This document shows, piece after piece, positions 57,592 to 64,000 of a stretch of DNA of 64,000 bases (position 1 is the first letter of the stretch; each line of letters starts with the position of its first letter). The stretch is from positions 1-64,000 of the forward strand of contig CBDDLJ010000022.1 of NCBI GenBank assembly GCA_965230635.1. The letters are read 5' to 3'. The notes under the pieces were generated by a model. It searched no databases, was not told where the DNA came from, and saw only the letters and a list, made by a program, of their open reading frames with translations. The translations under genes were made by a program, and so were the position numbers. This DNA comes from CBDDLJ01 sp965230635. Its GTDB lineage: Bacteria; Pseudomonadota; Gammaproteobacteria; UBA1113.

Positions 57592-58206
57592 TCAAGTACA
57601 ATCTGCTTGCTGTAATGCTGCTTTGATCAGTGATTGTGTATCCATTTCAGCTTGAAATACTTTTTGTATGGCTTTTTGTGCATCCAAAGCTTTAAAGCCT
57701 AATGCTTGCAACGCTGAAATCGCTTCTTGTTTTGCTTGTGTCAACTCAGCATGCACACCTTTGTTGCTTACTGTTAAAACATCCGCTACTGGCACAAATT
57801 GCCAATCTTCCACTTTATCTTGCATTTCCACCACTAAGCGTTGTGCTGTTTTCTTACCAATACCTGGAATTTGCATCAGCAATGATAGATCGTCTTGCAA
57901 AATACAATGTGCAAATTGCTCAGCATTTAAACCAGATAAAATAGTTAACGCAAGTTTAGCGCCAACACCGGATACTTTTAACAAGGTGCGAAACATAGCA
58001 CGTTCTTGCTTATCATAAAATCCATATAATGCCTGATGATCTTCTCGCACGATAAAGTGAGTCAACAATACTGTTTTTTCGCCGATCTCTGGTAATTGGC
58101 TGTAGGTAGATAAAGGTACTTGTACTTCATAACCAATACCATTGACATCAACAAGAATGTCTGGCAATTGCTTTTCAATAATAGTTCCCGCGATACGCCC
58201 AATCAT
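57592..58206 (-). CDS. ruvA: Holliday junction DNA helicase subunit RuvA
   Basis: 204 residues. The OB-fold N-terminus (MIGRIAGTIIEKQLPDILVDVNGIGYEV) is followed by helix-hairpin-helix motifs (VSGVGAKLALTILS, IPGIGKKTAQRLVVEM) and the C-terminal RuvB-binding helices (AISALQALGF). It follows ruvC by 12 nt. ruvB, which usually comes next, is not here; the 288 bp between ruvA and pilZ hold no gene I can support. Confidence 0.96.
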   Translation of the reverse strand: MIGRIAGTIIEKQLPDILVDVNGIGYEVQVPLSTYSQLPEIGEKTVLLTHFIVREDHQALYGFYDKQERAMFRTLLKVSGVGAKLALTILSGLNAEQFAHCILQDDLSLLMQIPGIGKKTAQRLVVEMQDKVEDWQFVPVADVLTVSNKGVHAELTQAKQEAISALQALGFKALDAQKAIQKVFQAEMDTQSLIKAALQQADCT

Positions 58207-58218
58207 TGATTACCCTAT

Positions 58219-58719
58219 CTATTTTGCTAATGCTTGCTGATATCGTTGTTTAACACGACGACAATGCGCATGACAAACTGCGACAGCCAATGCATCAGCA
58301 GCATCACTTGCCGGTATGACAGCTAATTGTAATAATTGTTTTATCATATGCTGTATTTGCTTTTTGTCCGCTGCACCATAACCAACTACTGCTTGCTTAA
58401 TTTCTCGTGCTGAATATTCTGCCATGGTCTTGCCATATTGCGCGATAGCAACAATTGCTGCACCACGTGCTTGACCCAGCTTCAAAGCAGAATTGACATT
58501 TTGTTGCATAAAGACTTGTTCAATAGCAGCTTCTTCTGGTTGATGCTCAGCAATCACTGTTTGTAAACCAGAAAAAATAGCATGTAAGCGTTCTGCCCAA
58601 GATTTCTGTTTTATATGCAAACAGCCATGGGCAATATGCTCAATGTTATTTTGTTGAACATTGATCACGCCAAAGCCTGTGACACGCGATCCTGGATCGA
58701 TCCCAACAATAACCGTCAT
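58219..58719 (-). CDS. ruvC: Crossover junction endodeoxyribonuclease RuvC
   Basis: 166 residues. The catalytic acidic residues are recognisable: Asp in VGIDPGSRVTGFG, Glu in AAIEQVFM, and the two Asps of ASDAADALAVAVCHAH. It resolves Holliday junctions with RuvAB. It is 3 nt downstream of yebC and upstream of ruvA. Confidence 0.96.
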   Translation of the reverse strand: MTVIVGIDPGSRVTGFGVINVQQNNIEHIAHGCLHIKQKSWAERLHAIFSGLQTVIAEHQPEEAAIEQVFMQQNVNSALKLGQARGAAIVAIAQYGKTMAEYSAREIKQAVVGYGAADKKQIQHMIKQLLQLAVIPASDAADALAVAVCHAHCRRVKQRYQQALAK

Positions 58720-58722
58720 TTG

Positions 58723-59472
58723 CTACGCCAACTCTCCTAATAATTCATCCGAAATATTAGCATTCGAATAAACATTTTGCACATCATCTAAATCTTCTAA
58801 TATATTTAACAATCGTAATACTTTTTCTGCAGCGTCTCGCTCCAGTGTTACCTGAGTAGAAGGTAACATAATCACTTCTGCTGTTTGCGGTGGCAATCCT
58901 TGTTCGTTCAATTTTTCTTTAATTTCATGTACATTTTCCCACGCAGTAATCACTTCAATACTGCCATTAGCATTTGTTAACACATCGTCTGCACCCATCT
59001 CTAAAGCCATATCCACGACTTGCTCTTCATCAACGCCACTTGAATATAAAATAAGTCCAACTTTTTTGAACAAATACGCAACCGAACCATCAGTGCCTAA
59101 ATTACCACCACATTTGGTGAAAGCGTGACGTACTTCTGATACCGTACGATTAATATTATCTGTCATGCAATACACCATGACTGCCACACCATTTGCGCCA
59201 TAGCCTTCATAAACAACTTCTTTAATTTGTTCTGCCGCATCTGATTCTCCGCTGCCTTTTTTCACAGCGCGCTCTATCGTGTCTTTCGGCATATTATTCG
59301 ATAAAGCATCCATCACCGCTGCCCGCAAGCGTGGGTTAGCACTTTGATCGCCACCTCCTAAACGCGCAGCGACTGTAATTTCACGGATCAATTTAGTATA
59401 AATTTTTCCACGCTTTGCATCTTCTTTTGCTTTTTTGTGCTTGATATTTGCCCATTTACTATGTCCCGCCAT
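58723..59472 (-). CDS. yebC: YebC/PmpR family protein
   Basis: 249 residues from MAGHSKWANIKHKK (ATG 59472, GGAG 9 nt upstream). The frame is open 29 codons further back, but that stretch runs into aspS. Typical blocks: KRGKIYTKLIREITVAAR, YEGYGANGVAVMVYCMTDN and AFTKCGGNLGTDGSVAYLF. The family includes DNA-binding regulators and factors that ease ribosome stalling. It has the conserved aspS-yebC-ruvC order. Confidence 0.96.
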   Translation of the reverse strand: MAGHSKWANIKHKKAKEDAKRGKIYTKLIREITVAARLGGGDQSANPRLRAAVMDALSNNMPKDTIERAVKKGSGESDAAEQIKEVVYEGYGANGVAVMVYCMTDNINRTVSEVRHAFTKCGGNLGTDGSVAYLFKKVGLILYSSGVDEEQVVDMALEMGADDVLTNANGSIEVITAWENVHEIKEKLNEQGLPPQTAEVIMLPSTQVTLERDAAEKVLRLLNILEDLDDVQNVYSNANISDELLGELA

Positions 59473-59477
59473 AATAA

Positions 59478-61250
59478 TTACTCCGTTTTTTTCACAGTAA
59501 CACCCAGCTCTAACAAATGTTTTAATGGCACCGTCGAAGGTGCATCGGTTAATAAACACTTAGCTGTTTGCGTTTTTGGAAAAGCAATCACTTCTCGAAT
59601 TGAGTTAACACCTAGCATTAACATGACTAAACGATCCAAGCCAAACGCTATACCACCATGTGGTGGACAACCATAACGTAATGCTGTTAAGAAAAACCCG
59701 AATTTTTCGTCAAATTCCTCTTCGGTAATATCTAATAATTGGAAAATTTCTCGCTGCAAATGCTCATTATGAATACGCATCGATCCACCGCCTACTTCAA
59801 CACCATTAATAACCAAATCATAAGCTTTTGCTAACGCAGCGCTAGGATCAGCTTTCATTGCATCGACATCAAGATGTTGTGGTGCAGTAAAGGGGTGATG
59901 TAGTGGATCCCAACTGCCTTCATCATTCAATTCAAACATAGGCCAATCATAAATCCATACCGGTTTCCATTCATTTTCCAGCATGTGATGATCGTATCCT
60001 AGCTTATTACGTAGCGCGCCTAGCGACTCATTCACCACTTTGGCATTATCTGCACCAAAGAAAATAACATCGCCTGTTTCTGCCTGTGTACGCTCTAAAA
60101 TAGCCTGTATAACATTATCTGGTAAGAATTTTAAAATAGGTGATTGTAAACCATCAACACCGGCCTGCTTATCATTGATTCGGATGTAAGCTAAACCTTT
60201 TGCACCGTAAATTTTAACAAAGTCTTCATAATCATCCAGCTGCTTTCGAGTCAACTCGCATCCTTTTGGTAAGCGCAATGCAGCAACACGGCCGTTAGTA
60301 TCATTGGCCGGTTTGGCAAAAACATTGAATTTAACCGATTTGACTAAGTCATTGATGTCAACTAACACTAATGGAATACGCAAATCAGGTTTATCACTAC
60401 CAAATCGCCGCATAGCATCTTGATAACTTATCCTAGGAAAAGGATTTGGCAAATCTACTGCCAACATTTCTTTATATAAACAACGGACCATATCCTCCAT
60501 TGTTGTTTGGATCCACTGTTCATCAACAAACGATGCTTCTATATCCAGTTGAGTAAATTCAGGCTGTCTATCAGCTCGTAAATCTTCATCACGAAAACAA
60601 CGTGCAATTTGATAATAGCGCTCTACGCCTGACATCATTAATAATTGTTTGAATAATTGTGGCGATTGTGGCAAAGCAAAAAAATTGCCTGGCTGTGTAC
60701 GACTAGGCACAATATAATCCCGTGCCCCTTCTGGTGTTGCTTTGGTTAGCAATGGAGTTTCAATTTCCCAAAAATCTTTTGCGGTTAAATAGTCACGCAA
60801 CAATTGATTGACTTTTGCTCGGAAAGCTAAATGTGACAACATTTCAGTACGTCGCAAATCGAGATAACGATAGCGCAGACGAATATCCTCATGCGTTTGA
60901 TGAAAATCATCTAATTGGAATGGTGGTGTTTCCGATGCATTGTGTATCGTTAACGCATTTACAAGCACTTCGACATTTCCAGTCGCTAAACTCGCATTGC
61001 GCATGCCTTCTGGACGAAATTGAACCGTTCCAGTTACCTCAATGACATATTCAGAACGTAATTTCTCAGCTTCTTGAAATATGCTTTCACATGTTGGTAC
61101 AAAAACAATTTGAGCCAGCCCGGAACGATCGCGCAGATCCACAAAAATCACACCACCATGGTCACGGCGTCGATTCACCCAGCCACACAAAGTAACTTCT
61201 TTTCCAGAAAAATCATCTCGTAAACTATTGCATTCATGGCTGCGCATCAT
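59478..61250 (-). CDS. aspS: Aspartyl-tRNA synthetase
   Basis: 590 residues. The N-terminal OB-fold anticodon-binding domain (GKEVTLCGWVNRRRDHGG) is followed by the class II catalytic core: motif 1 region FWEIETPLLTKATPEGARD, motif 2 region YYQIARCFRDEDLRADRQPEF, and motif 3 GIAFGLDRLVML. The GAD insertion of bacterial AspRS is at ~280-420. It charges tRNA-Asp. It lies 5 nt upstream of yebC. Confidence 0.97.
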   Translation of the reverse strand: MMRSHECNSLRDDFSGKEVTLCGWVNRRRDHGGVIFVDLRDRSGLAQIVFVPTCESIFQEAEKLRSEYVIEVTGTVQFRPEGMRNASLATGNVEVLVNALTIHNASETPPFQLDDFHQTHEDIRLRYRYLDLRRTEMLSHLAFRAKVNQLLRDYLTAKDFWEIETPLLTKATPEGARDYIVPSRTQPGNFFALPQSPQLFKQLLMMSGVERYYQIARCFRDEDLRADRQPEFTQLDIEASFVDEQWIQTTMEDMVRCLYKEMLAVDLPNPFPRISYQDAMRRFGSDKPDLRIPLVLVDINDLVKSVKFNVFAKPANDTNGRVAALRLPKGCELTRKQLDDYEDFVKIYGAKGLAYIRINDKQAGVDGLQSPILKFLPDNVIQAILERTQAETGDVIFFGADNAKVVNESLGALRNKLGYDHHMLENEWKPVWIYDWPMFELNDEGSWDPLHHPFTAPQHLDVDAMKADPSAALAKAYDLVINGVEVGGGSMRIHNEHLQREIFQLLDITEEEFDEKFGFFLTALRYGCPPHGGIAFGLDRLVMLMLGVNSIREVIAFPKTQTAKCLLTDAPSTVPLKHLLELGVTVKKTE

Positions 61251-61462
61251 TCATTATCCCTTATTAACAACTACAGTAATTAAAAACTACTGGTAACGAT
61301 TTAGCCTTTTTCTCACAACACCTTTGATCTAGGCCACGATAAAAATAGACTTAAAAATACTCATGTTTTTGTAGCGACCCTGATTAGAAATGTTTATTAC
61401 CAATGCTAAATCGCTATTCTAGCAACGCACACTATGAAGGAAAAGGCACGACGTAAAATAGC

Positions 61463-61744
61463 TTATTCATCCACTTCTTGGGTTGAGGTAGTCTTACTGA
61501 CTGTCTCAGTCTTGTCTGTTTTTTTCGTCTTTTGTTTAATATTATCATTATTTTTAGCTTTTTTATCTTTGAAATCCGTTTCATACCAACCACTTCCCTT
61601 CAAATGAAAAGCAGCAGCTGAGACTAATTTGTTCAATGCGGGTCGACCACAATTAGGACATATGACCAAAGGTGCATCACCTAGTTTTTGCAAGCTCTCA
61701 AAAGAATGATTGCATTCTGAACATTTATATTCATAAATTGGCAT
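61463..61744 (-). CDS. FmdB-family zinc-ribbon protein
   Basis: 93 residues. It begins MPIYEYKCSECNHSFE, then CPNCGRP: two Cys pairs forming a zinc ribbon, as in FmdB-type regulatory proteins. The C-terminal third is a Lys/Thr-rich, probably disordered tail. Function is not known. It is commonly found just upstream of aspS, as here, with a 212-bp gap that shows no other feature. Confidence 0.9.
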   Translation of the reverse strand: MPIYEYKCSECNHSFESLQKLGDAPLVICPNCGRPALNKLVSAAAFHLKGSGWYETDFKDKKAKNNDNIKQKTKKTDKTETVSKTTSTQEVDE

Positions 61745-61855
61745 GTTAAGTTATCCTCTTTCAAGTCATTCAAACTGGCTTTATAACATTTTTCAAACAA
61801 ATTTTCTACACAACAGAAAAGATTGTTCACAAAAGACTATTCGCTAAATACCTAA

Positions 61856-62797
61856 TTAAGCAGGAACGGCTGCCTCAATATCAGCATAGCAAATTGGGTA
61901 TTTGGAAGCTTGTTCATCCTCAAAAGTGACATACTCCCACGCTGCTTGTTTAGCTAATAAGGCACGCAATAGTTGATTATTTAAGGCATGGCCGGATTTA
62001 TAGCCGACAAATTTACCAAGTAAACTAGATCCTAAGAGGTATAAATCACCAATAGCATCTAATATTTTATGGCGCACAAATTCATCTTGATAACGCAAGC
62101 CATCTTCATTCAGGATACGATATTCATCCAATACTAAGGCATTATCTAAGCTAGCACCTAAAGCTAAATTCATTGCACTTAATTTATCATAATCACGCTT
62201 AAATCCAAACGTACGTGCACGACTGACTTCTTTTAGGAAAGAGGTTGTTGAAAAATCCAAACATAGATTTTGGGCACTTTCTTTAAAAACAGGATGATCA
62301 AAATCAATGGTAAAATCAACTTTGAAACCTTCATATGGCTTAAAGCAAGCCGTTTTATAGCCTGAAGTTCCTACTTCACCACATTCCACTGTTACGGTTT
62401 CTTTAATACGAATAAATAATTTCGGCGCATTTTGTACTTCTATGCCCGCTGATTGAATTAAGAAAACAAATGGCCCAGAGCTACCATCCATGACAGGGAC
62501 TTCAGGTGCTGTTACATCAATATACGCATTATCAATACCCATACCCGCCAAAGCGGATAATAAATGCTCAACTGTTGCAATACGCACATCCTCTTTTGCT
62601 AATGTGGTCGCTAAGGTTGTATCACCAACGTATTCGGTTCGTGCAGGAATTTCCACGACAGGATCTAAGTCGGTACGACAAAAAACAATGCCTGTATTCA
62701 CCGGAGCAGGTCGTAACGTTAAGTAAATTTTCTTGCCGGTATGTAACCCAATTCCTGTTGCCCTGATAACATTTTTCAGTGTACGTTGCTTAATCAT
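61856..62797 (-). CDS. lpxC: UDP-3-O-acyl-N-acetylglucosamine deacetylase
   Basis: 313 residues from MIKQRTLKN at 62797; the GTG three codons earlier is too close to the AAGGA site. Metal and catalytic motifs: EHLLSALAG near 76 and RHKILDAIGDLYLLG near 234 supply His, His and Asp ligands. It performs the committed step of lipid A synthesis, showing a Gram-negative envelope. It follows ftsZ, as at the end of many division/cell-wall clusters. Confidence 0.96.
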   Translation of the reverse strand: MIKQRTLKNVIRATGIGLHTGKKIYLTLRPAPVNTGIVFCRTDLDPVVEIPARTEYVGDTTLATTLAKEDVRIATVEHLLSALAGMGIDNAYIDVTAPEVPVMDGSSGPFVFLIQSAGIEVQNAPKLFIRIKETVTVECGEVGTSGYKTACFKPYEGFKVDFTIDFDHPVFKESAQNLCLDFSTTSFLKEVSRARTFGFKRDYDKLSAMNLALGASLDNALVLDEYRILNEDGLRYQDEFVRHKILDAIGDLYLLGSSLLGKFVGYKSGHALNNQLLRALLAKQAAWEYVTFEDEQASKYPICYADIEAAVPA

Positions 62798-62933
62798 AAA
62801 TCCCACATTCCTTCAAAATCTGAACTATCCTCTACAATATCGGCATAATACAGTATTATATTTAGACCATTATGCCAAACTATTGTGTTACTTACTTAGC
62901 TAAATAATACAAAAACCTAATAAAATCAAGTAA

Positions 62934-64000
62934 TCATGTATCTTCTGTCTCTTGTCGACGCAAAAAAGCCGGAATATCTAAGTAATTCATATCCTCTGTT
63001 GTCGCATTGACCTGAGCTAATTCCTCTGTCTTGCGGCGTAATACAGCAGGACGTTCATAACGTTGATAGTCAAATGCGTGTTGTTCGCCGGTAAAACGTG
63101 AATCAACAAAACGTGATGGCGTATCATACGCTTGGCCTAACCCGGTCACGACAACGGTCACTCTCATTTGATCCGACATTTCTGGGTCAATCACTGTTCC
63201 AACAACAACATGTGCACTTTCAGATGTTAAGCCTTTGACTGCATTACCAACTTCTTCAAATTCACCAATAGACATATCTAAGCCCGCGGTAATATTCACT
63301 AAAATACCTTTAGCACCACTTAAGTTAACATCATCTAACAGAGGACTATGAATAGCAGCTTCTGCCGCTTCACGTGCTCGATTTTCTCCTCCCGCGCTAC
63401 CGGTTCCCATCATGGCCATACCCATTTCTGACATCACCGTTCTGACATCAGCAAAATCGACATTAATTAAGCCGGGACGAGTAATCAATTCAGAAATACC
63501 TTGTACTGCCCCCATCAAGACATTATTCGCTGCCTTGAATGCATTCAATAATGTGATATTTTTACCCAATACAGTGAGTAATTTATTGTTTGGAATGGTA
63601 ATTAATGAGTCAACGTATTGACTTAGCGCGGCAATACCATCTTCAGCAACTTGAATACGAACATTTCCTTCAAAAGCGAATGGTTTTGTCACAACAGCAA
63701 CGGTAAGAATACCCAACTCTTTCGCCAATTTTGCAACAACAGGCGCGGCTCCTGTTCCGGTACCGCCCCCCATACCGGCAGTAATAAATACCATATCAGC
63801 GCCAGATAAGTAATCCCGTAATTTTTCAATATCTTCTTCCGCTGCTTTTCGGCCAATGTCCGGATCGGCACCAGCACCTAAACCCTTGGTAATTTCATTG
63901 CCAAGTTGCATGACTTCTGAGGTAGCGTTTTTTAATGCTTGTGCATCAGTATTTGCACATAAAAATTCAACACCATCTAATCGCTCAGCGATCATATGTT
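62934..64000 (-). CDS. ftsZ: Cell division protein FtsZ (5' end outside window)
   Basis: The frame is open to the window edge; by comparison with FtsZ of other species about 35 N-terminal residues are missing. Present are the T3/T4 region with GMGGGTGTGAAPV, the synergy and T7 regions, and the C-terminal peptide YLDIPAFLRRQ that binds FtsA and ZipA. FtsZ polymerises with GTP to form the division ring. The gene is just upstream of lpxC, separated by 136 bp. Confidence 0.97.
   Translation of the reverse strand, partial: HMIAERLDGVEFLCANTDAQALKNATSEVMQLGNEITKGLGAGADPDIGRKAAEEDIEKLRDYLSGADMVFITAGMGGGTGTGAAPVVAKLAKELGILTVAVVTKPFAFEGNVRIQVAEDGIAALSQYVDSLITIPNNKLLTVLGKNITLLNAFKAANNVLMGAVQGISELITRPGLINVDFADVRTVMSEMGMAMMGTGSAGGENRAREAAEAAIHSPLLDDVNLSGAKGILVNITAGLDMSIGEFEEVGNAVKGLTSESAHVVVGTVIDPEMSDQMRVTVVVTGLGQAYDTPSRFVDSRFTGEQHAFDYQRYERPAVLRRKTEELAQVNATTEDMNYLDIPAFLRRQETEDT

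Noticed and set aside
1..64000. tRNA, rRNA or tmRNA genes
   Set aside because: No cloverleaf with TTCGANNC-type arms or rRNA core sequence was recognised in the gaps; a covariance-model scan would be decisive.

Overview
The window looks like a piece of a low-to-moderate G+C gammaproteobacterial chromosome. The housekeeping genes (ftsZ-lpxC, aspS-yebC-ruvC-ruvA, lepA-lepB-DUF4845-rnc-era-recO, the rib genes) have gammaproteobacterial order and sequence. The ankyrin and NACHT proteins, the many degraded mobile elements and a thiamine-salvage locus suggest a host-associated lineage, perhaps in or near Legionellales/Coxiellaceae. That placement is inference; there is no rRNA gene to test it.

Layout. 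(1) Positions 1-21.2 kb are an accessory island of four tandem, same-strand paralogous giant genes. Each encodes a NACHT NTPase (Walker A GAAGVGKTT, Walker B LLLLDGLDE, and an NLR-like FLHLSFQEFLAA motif) followed by 15, 15, 20 or 18 copies of a 35-residue helical repeat and a shared C-terminal tail. The first transcribed copy also carries a ~1200-residue N-terminal extension with ankyrin repeats. Both island edges hold decayed, same-orientation fragments resembling an IS1380-type transposase gene. (2) 21.4-28.6 kb: a GcvR-like ACT protein; a TPP-riboswitch-controlled SemiSWEET-thiamine pyrophosphokinase pair; an AI-2E/PerM-family protein; ribH-ribBA-ribD without ribE; and a BepA-like M48 protease. 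(3) 28.8-31.7 kb: a fused alpha/beta 2-oxoacid dehydrogenase E1 gene broken by a 163-bp palindromic MITE, plus a SixA-like phosphatase. (4) 31.7-45.9 kb: a type IVb (R64 thin-pilus-like) operon with pilQ ATPase, pilR platform, nine consecutive prepilin-like genes, a TcpQ/PilL-like protein, pilN secretin, pilO and pilP. (5) 46.4-52.2 kb: a stand-alone Hpt protein, then recO-era-rnc-DUF4845-lepB-lepA. (6) 52.4-56.7 kb: two neighbouring genes with three copies of an unrecognised ~210-residue domain, one of them behind a long ankyrin array. (7) 56.9-64 kb: pilZ, ruvA, ruvC, yebC, aspS, an FmdB zinc-ribbon protein, lpxC and a 5'-truncated ftsZ.

A family of ~160-bp palindromic MITEs (TATAGC...GCTATA ends, inferred TA target duplication) occurs at four full sites and one remnant. 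One splits the E1 gene, and two sit so exactly at the ends of genes that the element supplies the stop codon.

The strongest candidates for an undescribed system are the tandem NACHT-solenoid array with expanding repeats, which could be NLR-like defence or a host-directed effector family, and the new domain attached to ankyrin repeats. No function is shown by sequence alone for either.
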